Below are positions 16,639 through 25,211 of a DNA stretch of 64,000 nt, one piece after another. The stretch comes from Haloferax sulfurifontis ATCC BAA-897 (GTDB lineage Archaea > Halobacteriota > Halobacteria > Halobacteriales > Haloferacaceae). The position numbers and the translations under genes were made by a program. Under the pieces are notes generated by a model, which did not search any database, was not told the origin of the DNA, and saw only the letters and a list, made by a program, of their open reading frames with translations. Location of the stretch: the NCBI RefSeq assembly GCF_000337835.1, contig NZ_AOLM01000027.1, forward strand, positions 186,001-250,000, read 5' to 3'. Numbering within the stretch: position 1 is the first letter of the stretch; each line of letters begins with the position of its first letter.

Positions 16639-17931
16639 TTATACTCCTTTCGCGTCGCCGCCGTCGGTGTCCGCGTCCGCGCCCTCGTCGTCTTCCGGTA
16701 GGCGGAGGACGTTCTCGCGGCCGAGGCGGAAGCCCTCGATGGTCCCCTCGTCGCGCATCCCGCGGACGACCTTGCTCGTCTTCGCGTCGGTCCAGTCGAG
16801 CGCGCCGGCGACCTCCTGTTGCTTGATGCGGCCCCCGCGGGACTCGATGAGCCGGAGGACGCGCTCTTCGTTGCTGAGGAGTTCCGGCGGCGGACTCGGC
16901 TCGTCGCCGCCGTCGCCGCCCGCGTCGGACTCATCGTCGGACGCGCCCGCACCAGCCCCGGCGCTCGCCGCGGCGGACGCTGTGTCGTCGCCCGCCGACG
17001 CCGAGTCGGCTTCGCCCGCGCTCGCGTCGGTCGCCTCGGGGGGGCGCTCGGCGGCCGTCCCGCCGGCCGCGTCGGTCGCGTCTGCACCGCCGTCGCCGCC
17101 GCCGAGCGCGCCCCGCGAGCGGAGATAGAGCGCGCCGGCACCGACGAGGACGACGAGAACGACCGCGACGAGCGCGGTCGTCGTCGGGAACGGGTCGTCG
17201 CCGGCGGCGGGCGTCTCCGAGTCGGCCGGCGTCGGAGTCGGCGACGCCGTCGCCGTCGTTCCCGGACCGCCCGCGCCGCGTTCGAGGACGACGCTCGGCT
17301 CGCCCGAGACGAACTCGGTCTGGGAGCCGCGCCAGATGACCGTGTGCTCGCGCGTCTCGTCGCCCGCGGGCTCGACGGTCGTCGCGCCGTAGTCGTCGGG
17401 CCACGAGAGGATGAGCCGGGAGCTACTGTCGAGGAAGAAGCCCTCGATGGCGTCGCCGACGACGAGGCGGTCGCCGTCGACCGCCGCGAAGTTGGACCAC
17501 TCGAAGGAGTAGGAGACGACCCCGAAGCTGTCGGGGAGCGACCGCGTCTCCGCCGAGACCGAGACGTTCGTCGCGGCCATCTCCCGGCCGGTGGCGTTCT
17601 CCGCGGCCCCGACGGTCGAGGCGATGCGCTCTGCGAACGCCGAGGTGTAGTCGTCGGGGTTGGCCCGCACGTCGTCCCGGAGCGACTGGAAGGCCTCGGT
17701 GGTGTTCTCGTCGTCGAGCCGGGTCCAGTACTGAATCTCCCAAGTGGCGTCGCCGCTCTCGGAGACGTCGACGACGATTCGCGTGCTGTCCGGTTCGACT
17801 CCCTGCTGGACGAGCGGCTCGACGCCCGGACCGCTCGCGGGGACCTCCTGTGCGACCGCGGTCGGCGCGACCACGGCGAGCACACAGAGGGCGGCACACA
17901 GGACTGCGAAGACAGCGTCTCGTGTCGCCAT
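16639..17931 (-). CDS. Membrane-anchored winged-helix protein with an extracellular sensor
   Basis: A 430-residue single-pass protein. It has a signal peptide (about 1-28), an extracellular beta-rich domain (about 30-222, with TRIVVDVSESGDATWEIQYWTRL), a Thr/Pro linker, one transmembrane helix (about 251-271, TALVAVVLVVLVGAGALYL), a long Ala/Asp/Gly cytoplasmic linker and a C-terminal winged helix (about 350-415: LLSNEERVLRLIESRGG, then DAKTSKVVRGMRDEG). So it looks like a one-protein transmembrane sensor-regulator. It lies 51 bases downstream of the transglutaminase gene, and a TATA-like CTTTTTC is centred about 27 bases before ATG 17931. The function of the extracellular domain is unknown. 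Confidence 0.85.
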   Translation of the reverse strand: MATRDAVFAVLCAALCVLAVVAPTAVAQEVPASGPGVEPLVQQGVEPDSTRIVVDVSESGDATWEIQYWTRLDDENTTEAFQSLRDDVRANPDDYTSAFAERIASTVGAAENATGREMAATNVSVSAETRSLPDSFGVVSYSFEWSNFAAVDGDRLVVGDAIEGFFLDSSSRLILSWPDDYGATTVEPAGDETREHTVIWRGSQTEFVSGEPSVVLERGAGGPGTTATASPTPTPADSETPAAGDDPFPTTTALVAVVLVVLVGAGALYLRSRGALGGGDGGADATDAAGGTAAERPPEATDASAGEADSASAGDDTASAAASAGAGAGASDDESDAGGDGGDEPSPPPELLSNEERVLRLIESRGGRIKQQEVAGALDWTDAKTSKVVRGMRDEGTIEGFRLGRENVLRLPEDDEGADADTDGGDAKGV

Positions 17932-17982
17932 TGCCCGTTCGTGCGAGCGCACGTAGAAAAAGTGACGCGGTTCTTCGCGCTC

Positions 17983-20232
17983 TCAGTCCGTCCAGCGTCT
18001 GACGAGCGGCAGACGGGCGCGGACGACGGCGTTCGCCGCGGCCACCGCCTCGTCGGCGTCGGCCCGGGTGACGCCGTCGCCGTACTTCGCGCGCTCGTAG
18101 AGTCTCCCGACCTGTCGGGTCCGCTCGTCCACGCCGACGCGAGAGAGCGAATCGAGGTAGGCTCTGACCGTCTCGCCGGGGCGACGCGGCCGGTACTCGC
18201 GTTCGAGGGCGAGCTCGAGCCGGTCGTACGCGCGGAACACGTCGTCGGCCGGCGAGTCGGTGCGCCGCTGATACGCCGCGGTCGCAAACCGGAGGTGCGC
18301 CGGGAGTCGAGTCCGCCTGACGCCGGCCACGACGCCGAGGAGGCCGACGAGACCGACGAGAATCGTCTCCCGAGACGGCATCTCGGGGACGAGGCCGCCG
18401 CCCTCGTCGTCTTCGACCGCGCCGTCGCCCGTCGGCGTGACGCCGAGGCGCTCGTCGATGCTGGGGCCCGGCGGGCTACCGCCGGCGGGCGTCGCGTTCG
18501 TCTCGTTGTCGTCTTCGGTCGGCGTTTCGGTGTCGTTCGCGGTCGTCGTGGGCTGTTCTGTCTCGTTGGACTCGACGTTCGTCTCGTTGGTGTCGACGCC
18601 CGTCTGACCCTCGTCGCGGGCGTCGCTGAGCGTCGTCGACTCCGCGTCCTGCCGGGGACCGGCGGGCGTCGGGTCGAAGCGCACCCAGCCGGTGTCCTCG
18701 AAGTAGACCTCGACCCACGCGTGGGAGTCGAGGCCGCGGACGACGTAGCGGTCGCCGCCGACGCGCTCGCCGGTCGTGTAGCCGGTGACGAACCGCGCGG
18801 GGACGCCCTCCGAGCGGAGGAGAACCACCATCGTCGAGGCGTAGTAGGTGCAGTAGCCGGCGTCCATCTCGAAGAGGAACGACTCGGCGATGTCGCCGTC
18901 GGGTCGGGACACCCGAAGGGAGTACTCCTTGTTGGCTTCGAGCCACTCCTCGACCGCGACGGCCTTGTCGTAGGGCGTCTCCGCGTCGCCCGCTATCTCG
19001 GCGGCGCGGTCGCGGACGCGGTCGGACGTGCTGTCGGGGAGCGCGAGATACCGCTCGCGTATCTCGTCGGGGTAGTCGGTTCCGGTCCGCCGGAGCGACG
19101 CCGCGGTGTACTGCGGGACTTCGCTCGTGACGTTGTACGTCTCGCCGATTTCGACGGCTCGGTCGGGGCGGAGGTTCCCCTGTTGGGTGACGAGCGTCTC
19201 GTTTTCGATGTCGCCGGAGACGGCGACGGGCCGCCACGCCGCGGGCATCGAATCGAGCGGCGTCGCCGGCGTGACGGTCTGACGGACCAGTCGCGAGGGA
19301 CCCTCCGGGCCGGCCAACCGGCCGCCCTCGTAGTCGCTGGTGTCGCCGGTCCTGACCCAGCCGTCGCCGGTGTAGCGGTCGAACGTCGCCGTCTGCCAGT
19401 AGTCCGGCGACGTGCTCTGGACCTCGAAGCGGACCTGCGGCGAGAGGCTGATGCTCCCGACGACGGAGATGCGGTCGTCCGCGCTCACGAGGCTGGCCTC
19501 GACGGTCGGCTGTTCGGCCACGCCGCCGTCGGCGATGACCGGCGACCCGCCCGCGCCGGGGAGGACCGTGACGGTGGCCGACAGCACGACCATCGCGGCG
19601 AGGACGACCGTCAGCACGTCGAGTTGGCCGCCGGCGCTCCCGAAGCGGTCGATGCCGTCGAGGCCGACCGCGGCCATGCCCGCGCCGACGCCGAGGAGCG
19701 TGAGCGTCCCCGTGGCGTCGGTGGTGAGGACGAACAGGCCGAGGCCGCTCCCGGCGACCGCGACGGCCGGCGCGATTCGCCCGCGGACCGCGAGATACCA
19801 CGCGAGGAACACCGGCCCGGGCGTCACCGCGAGCGCCCACACGTCGGCCGACAGGAGCCGGAGCGCCGAGAGGCCGCTGAGGAGCGCGAACGTGTCGGCC
19901 AAGAGGCGCTCCGGCGAGAGCAACGCGACCTGGCTCTCGGGGAGCGCGAGGAAGTACGCCGCGAAGCCGCCGCCGGCGATGAGAGCCGCGAGGCCGAGGG
20001 CGTATCTGGGCCGGAGCGTCCACCCCACGACGGTGGCGAGGGCGAGCGTCCCCGCCGCGAGGAGGACGAACTGGTCGCGGCGACCCACGACGTTCGTGAT
20101 GTCGTAGACGACCGCGAGGAACGCGCCGATGAGGACCAGCGAGGCCGCCGCCGCGAGGAGGCCCGCGGGGACGCCGAAGACGGTGTTCGTCGAGCCGGCT
20201 GAATCAGCCGACGACTCGCCGGCAACCGTCAC
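17983..20232 (-). CDS. TgpA-type membrane transglutaminase-like protein
   Basis: A 749-residue membrane protein. The first 230 residues hold five or six transmembrane helices (TgpA/DUF3488-like). An extracellular transglutaminase-like domain follows, with the catalytic triad in order: Cys461 (DAGYCTYYAS), His504 (DSHAW) and an Asp near 520 (WVRFDPTPAG). After a Thr/Asn-rich spacer there is another helix (about 625-645) and a cytoplasmic DUF4129-like helical tail (SPADDVFRAYDRLELAL...). The GTG at 20232 overlaps the stop of the DUF58 gene by 4 bases (GTGA). The transglutaminase fold may crosslink or cut peptide bonds in surface proteins; the substrate is unknown. Confidence 0.92.
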   Translation of the reverse strand: MTVAGESSADSAGSTNTVFGVPAGLLAAAASLVLIGAFLAVVYDITNVVGRRDQFVLLAAGTLALATVVGWTLRPRYALGLAALIAGGGFAAYFLALPESQVALLSPERLLADTFALLSGLSALRLLSADVWALAVTPGPVFLAWYLAVRGRIAPAVAVAGSGLGLFVLTTDATGTLTLLGVGAGMAAVGLDGIDRFGSAGGQLDVLTVVLAAMVVLSATVTVLPGAGGSPVIADGGVAEQPTVEASLVSADDRISVVGSISLSPQVRFEVQSTSPDYWQTATFDRYTGDGWVRTGDTSDYEGGRLAGPEGPSRLVRQTVTPATPLDSMPAAWRPVAVSGDIENETLVTQQGNLRPDRAVEIGETYNVTSEVPQYTAASLRRTGTDYPDEIRERYLALPDSTSDRVRDRAAEIAGDAETPYDKAVAVEEWLEANKEYSLRVSRPDGDIAESFLFEMDAGYCTYYASTMVVLLRSEGVPARFVTGYTTGERVGGDRYVVRGLDSHAWVEVYFEDTGWVRFDPTPAGPRQDAESTTLSDARDEGQTGVDTNETNVESNETEQPTTTANDTETPTEDDNETNATPAGGSPPGPSIDERLGVTPTGDGAVEDDEGGGLVPEMPSRETILVGLVGLLGVVAGVRRTRLPAHLRFATAAYQRRTDSPADDVFRAYDRLELALEREYRPRRPGETVRAYLDSLSRVGVDERTRQVGRLYERAKYGDGVTRADADEAVAAANAVVRARLPLVRRWTD

Positions 20233-21266
20233 GCCGACACCCCCGAGTCGGCACCGCGGTCCCCGGCGGGACTCGGCGGGTTCGGGACCGAGCCCCCCGC
20301 GTCGTCGCCGTCGGCGCGCAGGCGGTCGAACGTCGTCTCGCGGCCGCCGAGCGCGACGCGCGTCTGCCGGGCGTCGCCGTTGACGACGATTTCGGCCGCC
20401 TCGTCGGGGACCGACCCCGGACGGAGCCGCGAGAGGTGACCGAGGACGCGCCGTCGGTCGCCCGGCGTCGCCTCGACGACTCCCTCGGGCGAGGTGAGGT
20501 GGACCGGAACGCCGGCGTCGAGGAGCGCACAGCAGAGCGTCGCGGCCGCCTCCGCCGCGTCGTCCTCGTGGCCGTCGGTCGCGCCGACCGAGACGCGCAC
20601 CGCGTCGGCCGTGACCCGGTCGTCGTAGGCCTTCACCACGAGGTCGCCGGACTTGGCGCTCGACTTCCAGTGGATGTCGCGGAGCGGGTCGCCGGGGACG
20701 TACTCGCGCAGGCGGTCGAACTCGGCGCGCTCGTCGGTGCGGCCCGCGTCGGCGAGCGCCGAGAGGTCGCGGCGGGCCGCCACGCCGAGCGACCGAACTC
20801 GCGGGAAGACGAGCACCTCGGTCGTCCCGCCGGCGGCGAACGACTTCGAGAACAGGCCGAGGATGTCGCGGGCGACGACGGTCGCCGGGCCGAGCGTCGC
20901 CGGGCCGCGGCCGCGGTAGGTCACCTCGTAGTCGACGCGGCCGTCGCCGACGACCGAGTCGACCGCGGTGTCGCCGTCGAGCCCCGGCGAGAGGGCGTCG
21001 GCGACGGTGGCCGGAAACGGCCTGTCGGCGTCGATATCGAGCGAGACGGTGCGCGTCTCGCCGGGGAAGCCGTCGTCGGGCGCGACGCGCTCGGCTCGGG
21101 GCGGCGAGACGCGCCAGACCTGCACCGCGCCGACGACGAGGCCGACGGCGACCGGGACGACGACGGCGTTGAGCGCCCGCGGGCCGTAGGCGACGGCGTT
21201 GGCGACGCCGACGACCACGACCGCGACGGCGACCCAGCCGCGGAGCGTGAGCCTCATCGGTCTCAC
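20229..21266 (-). CDS. DUF58 protein
   Basis: A 345-residue protein of the DUF58 family, usually found with MoxR ATPases. Two N-terminal membrane helices (about 9-27 and 31-48) are followed by a von Willebrand-like core with the family signature EFDRLREYVPGDPLRDIHWKS. The gene overlaps both neighbours by 4 bases: the GTG at 21266 shares GTGA with the moxR stop, and its stop shares GTGA with the transglutaminase start. An ATG at 21257 would also be possible, but the coupling favours the GTG. The MoxR-DUF58-transglutaminase set is a known genomic trio thought to assist maturation of surface or metal-containing proteins; the client here is unknown. Confidence 0.92.
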   Translation of the reverse strand: MRPMRLTLRGWVAVAVVVVGVANAVAYGPRALNAVVVPVAVGLVVGAVQVWRVSPPRAERVAPDDGFPGETRTVSLDIDADRPFPATVADALSPGLDGDTAVDSVVGDGRVDYEVTYRGRGPATLGPATVVARDILGLFSKSFAAGGTTEVLVFPRVRSLGVAARRDLSALADAGRTDERAEFDRLREYVPGDPLRDIHWKSSAKSGDLVVKAYDDRVTADAVRVSVGATDGHEDDAAEAAATLCCALLDAGVPVHLTSPEGVVEATPGDRRRVLGHLSRLRPGSVPDEAAEIVVNGDARQTRVALGGRETTFDRLRADGDDAGGSVPNPPSPAGDRGADSGVSA

Positions 21267-22219
21267 TCGACCGCGACAGTGTCGAGCGCCCGCTCGACCA
21301 CGTCGCGGCCGGAGCGCTCGTCGGTCGTCCGAACGCGGTGGGCCCAGACGCTCCGCACCTCGCGTTGCACGTCGTCGGGGACGACGTAGTCGCGGGCGTC
21401 GAGAGCGGCGCGGGCCTGCGCGGCGCGGACGAGCGCGATGGAGCCGCGGGGGCTCACGCCGAGGTCGGCGCGCGCTCTGGTGTCGGCCGCGAGCCGAGAG
21501 ACGTAGCGGCGGACCGGCTCGCTCACCGTCACGTCGAGGATGCGCTCGCGGGCGTCGCGCACGTCGCCGGCCGACGCGACCGGTTCGAGCGACTCGATGG
21601 GGTGGTGGCCGGAGACGCGGCCGAGCAGTTCCGTCTCCTCGGCCTCGTTCGGGTAGCCGAGGTGAATCTTCTTCATGAACCGGTCGAGTTCGGCCAGCGG
21701 GAGGTCGTACGTCCGGTCGGGCTCCACGTCGTTCTGCGTGGCGATGACGGTGAAGGGGTCGGGGACGCGGCGGGTGACGCCGTCGACGGTCACCTGGAGC
21801 TCCTCCATGACTTCGAGGAGCGCGGCCTGCGTCTTCGGCGGCGCGCGGTTTATCTCGTCGCCGAGGACGACGTTCCCGAACACCGGTCCCTCGCGGAACT
21901 CGAACTCGCTGGTCTGTTGGTTGAACACGTTCACGCCCGTCACGTCCGACGGGAGGAGGTCGGGCGTGAACTGGATGCGCTCGAACGAGCCCTCTATCGA
22001 GGTGGCGATGGCGCGGGCGAGCATCGTCTTGCCGACGCCCGGCACGTCCTCCAACAGGAGGTGCCCGCGGGCGAACAGCGCCACGATGATGTCTTCGATG
22101 GCGTCGTGGTGGCCGACGATGACCCGTTCGACGTTCTCGGAGATTCGTGTCGCGAGGTCCGACACCGCCTCGACCGAGGGCGCGGAGTCGAAGTCGGCGT
22201 CTGCATGTGCATCAGTCAT
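21263..22219 (-). CDS. MoxR-family AAA ATPase
   Basis: A 318-residue MoxR AAA+ chaperone. The N-terminal region is acidic (TDAHADADFDSAPS). Walker A is VPGVGKT (about 59-65), Walker B VLGDEINRA (about 117-125), and sensor residues lie in FTVIATQNDVEP; the C-terminal lid region (VSPRGSIALVRAAQARAAL) is also typical. ATG at 22219 is chosen over an upstream codon at 22252 because the conserved part follows directly. It is the first gene of the cluster moxR - DUF58 - transglutaminase, which is joined by 4-base overlaps. It is divergent to mutS with 205 bases between the starts. Confidence 0.94.
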   Translation of the reverse strand: MTDAHADADFDSAPSVEAVSDLATRISENVERVIVGHHDAIEDIIVALFARGHLLLEDVPGVGKTMLARAIATSIEGSFERIQFTPDLLPSDVTGVNVFNQQTSEFEFREGPVFGNVVLGDEINRAPPKTQAALLEVMEELQVTVDGVTRRVPDPFTVIATQNDVEPDRTYDLPLAELDRFMKKIHLGYPNEAEETELLGRVSGHHPIESLEPVASAGDVRDARERILDVTVSEPVRRYVSRLAADTRARADLGVSPRGSIALVRAAQARAALDARDYVVPDDVQREVRSVWAHRVRTTDERSGRDVVERALDTVAVE

Positions 22220-22393
22220 TGATATCCCGGATGCCCCGCCGACCGTCCGCACCGCCGACGGGTCTCTGCGTGTTAGTATTGCCTCGGTCTACCTAACCTT
22301 GCTGGGTGTCCACATTGGCCTTGCGTGTCTCCCGCACGCCTCAGTCGCGGGCGGCGGTTCGCGCGGACGGCGGCGACCGGGCCGTTCCCGGGC

Positions 22394-22402
22394 GTTTTTA
22401 TC
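22394..22402 (+). promoter_or_regulatory. TATA box of mutS
   Basis: GTTTTTATC is centred about 27 bases before the mutS ATG at 22425, so transcription should begin at or next to the ATG. The opposite strand of this 205-bp gap must also hold the moxR promoter. Confidence 0.7.
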
Positions 22403-22424
22403 GCTCGGCGACCCGGGTGTGAGT

Positions 22425-25211
22425 ATGAACGCGGACGCCCAGCGGGAGGCGGTGTACGGCGCGCCGCCGGAGATGCTGGAAGCCCGAGACGACCTGACGC
22501 CGATGCTCTCGCAGTACGCCGACCTCTGTGCGGAACACGACGACGCAGTCGTGCTGTTTCAGGTCGGCGACTTCTACGAGGCGTTCTGCGGCGCGGCGGA
22601 GGCCGTCGCCCGCACCTGCGAGGTGGCGCTGACCCAGCGCGAGGACTCCACCGGGACGTGGCCGATGGCGGGCATCCCCATCGACAACGCCGCGGGCTAC
22701 CTCGAACGCCTGCTCGACGCCGGCTACCGGGTCGCGCTCGCGGAGCAGGTCGAAGACGCCGAGGAGGCGTCCGGCCTCGTCGACCGCGCGGTCACCCAGC
22801 TCATCACGCCCGGCACCGTCGTCGACGAGGAACTGCTCGACGCCGGCCGCGCGACCTATCTCGGCGCGGTCGCCCGGGGCGGGGGCGACGGCGAGAGCCA
22901 CGACAGCGACGCCGACGCAGACACCTACGGCCTCGCCGTCGTGGACGTCTCGACCGGCGAGTGCCTCGTCACCGGGGCCGACCGCGCGCTGGCGCTCGAA
23001 GAACTGGAGCGCCTCGCGCCCGCCGAACTCGTCGTCGGTCCCGACTGCGACCTCCCGGACCTGTCGTTCGACCCGATGGAGACGCCGTTCGAACCGGCGG
23101 CGTTCGACGCCGACGCGGCCCGCGAGACGCTGTCGGCCTACGCCCCCCGGCCGGACGCCGTGGTCGAGTCGGACGCCGAACTCCGGGCGGTCGGCGCGGC
23201 GCTCGCCTACGCCGAGTACGCACAGGGCGACTCGAAGCTTGCGTACGTCACCCGCGTCACGCGGTTCGACCCCCGCGAGTTCCTCCAGCTCGACGCGACC
23301 GCCATCAGAAGCCTCGAACTGTTCGAGTCGCGGAGCGCCCGCGCCGGGAGCACGCTGTTTTCGGTGCTCGACGAGACGGCCTGTGCGCTCGGTCGCCGCC
23401 GGCTTGAGGCGTGGCTCCGCCGCCCGCTCGTCGACCGCGACCGAATCGAGGCGCGACTGGACGCCGTGGACGCCCTCTGCGACGACGCGCTGGCCCGCGC
23501 CGACCTCCGAGACCACCTCTCGTCGGTGTACGACCTCGAACGACTGGTCGCCCGCGTCTCCCGCGAGCGCGCCGACGCCCGCGACCTGCGCTCGCTGAAG
23601 ACGACGCTCGACCGCGTTCCGGAGATTCGCGAGGCGCTCGCCGGAACCGATTCCGACCTCCTCGCGGACCTGCGCGACTCGCTGGACGAACTCGAAGACG
23701 TGCGCGACCTCGTCGGCGACGCGGTCGTCTCCGACCCGCCGCAGGAGATTACCGAGGGCGGCGTCATCGCCGACGGTTTCGACGCCGAGCTGGACGAGGT
23801 CCGCGGCACCGCCGAGGCGGGCCGCGAGTGGGTGTCGAACCTCGAAGCCCGCGAGCAGGAGCGCACCGGCATCGACTCGCTTGAGGTCGGCTACAATCAG
23901 GTCCACGGCTACTACATCGAGGTGACGAACCCGAACCTCGACCGCGTCCCCGACGACTACCAGCGCCGACAGACGCTGAAGAACTCAGAGCGGTTCTACA
24001 CGCCCGAACTGAAGGAGCGCGAAGACGAGATTCTCCGCGCCTCGGACCGCGCCGACGCGCTCGAATACGACCTGTTCTGCGAGGTCCGCGCCGACGTGGC
24101 GACCGAGTCCGCCCGGATTCAGGCCGTCGCCGACGCCCTCGCCGACCTCGACGTGCTCCGGACGCTCGCGGACGTGGCGGTGGCGAACGACTACGCCCGC
24201 CCCGAGTTCCACGGGGACGCCGCCTCCTCAGCCGGCTCGACCGACGAAGCCGGGGCGACCGGCGAGGCCGGCGGCATCCACATCGACGCCGGCAGACACC
24301 CCGTCGTCGAGCGCGCACAGGACGAGTTCGTCCCGAACCCCGCGGCCCTCCCGCGGGGGAGCGTCGCGCTCGTCACCGGTCCCAACATGTCCGGGAAATC
24401 GACGTACATGCGGCAGGTCGCGCTCGTCTGCGTCCTCGCGCAGGTCGGTGGCTTCGTCCCCGCGAAGTCGGCGGAGTTGCCGGTCCTCGACCGCGTGTTC
24501 ACCCGCATCGGCGCGTCCGACGACATCGCGGGCGGCCAGTCCACGTTCATGCGCGAGATGAGCGAACTGACCGAAATCCTCCACAACGCCACCGGCGACT
24601 CGCTCGTCCTCCTCGACGAGGTCGGCCGCGGCACCTCCACCGCCGACGGCCTCGCCATCGCCCGCGCGGCCACCGAGTTCCTCCACGACGAGGTCGGCGC
24701 GACGACGCTGTTTGCGACCCACTACCACGACCTCACCGACGCGGCCGACGACCGCGAGGGCGTGTTCAACCTCCACTTCACCGCGGCGCGGCGCGACGGC
24801 GAGGTCACGTTCCTCCACAGCGTCGCCGACGGCCCCTCCTCGTCGTCCTACGGGGTCGAAGTGGCGCAGTTGGCCGGCGTGCCGGCCAGCGTGGTCGGGC
24901 GGGCGCGGAGCCTCGTGGACGAAACCGAGACCGACGCCGAGAGTGCGGCCGACTCCGGAGGAGGCGGCGTCGCCGCCGCGGCGAACGGCGAGGTCGACGA
25001 GGCCGCCGAAGACGGCACGCTCGCCGCCTACGTCGATGGGTTGGAGAACGGTCACAGTCAGACGGAGAGCCCGAGCCGAGCGACCTCGACCGCCGAACCG
25101 AACCCCGAGCTCGAAGCCGTCGCCGAGGCGCTCCGCGAGGCCGACCTCGTGGACACCACGCCGCTGGAGGCGCTGAACCTCCTGTCGGAGCTCAAAGGAA
25201 GACTCGAATGA
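22425..25211 (+). CDS. mutS: DNA mismatch repair protein MutS
   Basis: A 928-residue MutS1-type protein that recognises mismatches. The mismatch-binding motif GDFYEAF (Phe50 and Glu52 of F-x-E) is intact, as are the Walker A GPNMSGKST (652-660), Walker B (LVLLDEVGRGTSTADGLA) and the TLFATHYHDL helix region. Two haloarchaeal low-complexity insertions are visible: GGGDGESHDSDADADT in the connector domain, and SSAGSTDEAGATGEAGG before the ATPase domain. A long acidic linker precedes the short C-terminal dimerisation helix (TTPLEALNLLSELKGRLE). The frame is open far upstream, but the conserved N-terminus starts at ATG 22425. It overlaps mutL by 4 bases (ATGA). Confidence 0.96.
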   Translation: MNADAQREAVYGAPPEMLEARDDLTPMLSQYADLCAEHDDAVVLFQVGDFYEAFCGAAEAVARTCEVALTQREDSTGTWPMAGIPIDNAAGYLERLLDAGYRVALAEQVEDAEEASGLVDRAVTQLITPGTVVDEELLDAGRATYLGAVARGGGDGESHDSDADADTYGLAVVDVSTGECLVTGADRALALEELERLAPAELVVGPDCDLPDLSFDPMETPFEPAAFDADAARETLSAYAPRPDAVVESDAELRAVGAALAYAEYAQGDSKLAYVTRVTRFDPREFLQLDATAIRSLELFESRSARAGSTLFSVLDETACALGRRRLEAWLRRPLVDRDRIEARLDAVDALCDDALARADLRDHLSSVYDLERLVARVSRERADARDLRSLKTTLDRVPEIREALAGTDSDLLADLRDSLDELEDVRDLVGDAVVSDPPQEITEGGVIADGFDAELDEVRGTAEAGREWVSNLEAREQERTGIDSLEVGYNQVHGYYIEVTNPNLDRVPDDYQRRQTLKNSERFYTPELKEREDEILRASDRADALEYDLFCEVRADVATESARIQAVADALADLDVLRTLADVAVANDYARPEFHGDAASSAGSTDEAGATGEAGGIHIDAGRHPVVERAQDEFVPNPAALPRGSVALVTGPNMSGKSTYMRQVALVCVLAQVGGFVPAKSAELPVLDRVFTRIGASDDIAGGQSTFMREMSELTEILHNATGDSLVLLDEVGRGTSTADGLAIARAATEFLHDEVGATTLFATHYHDLTDAADDREGVFNLHFTAARRDGEVTFLHSVADGPSSSSYGVEVAQLAGVPASVVGRARSLVDETETDAESAADSGGGGVAAAANGEVDEAAEDGTLAAYVDGLENGHSQTESPSRATSTAEPNPELEAVAEALREADLVDTTPLEALNLLSELKGRLE

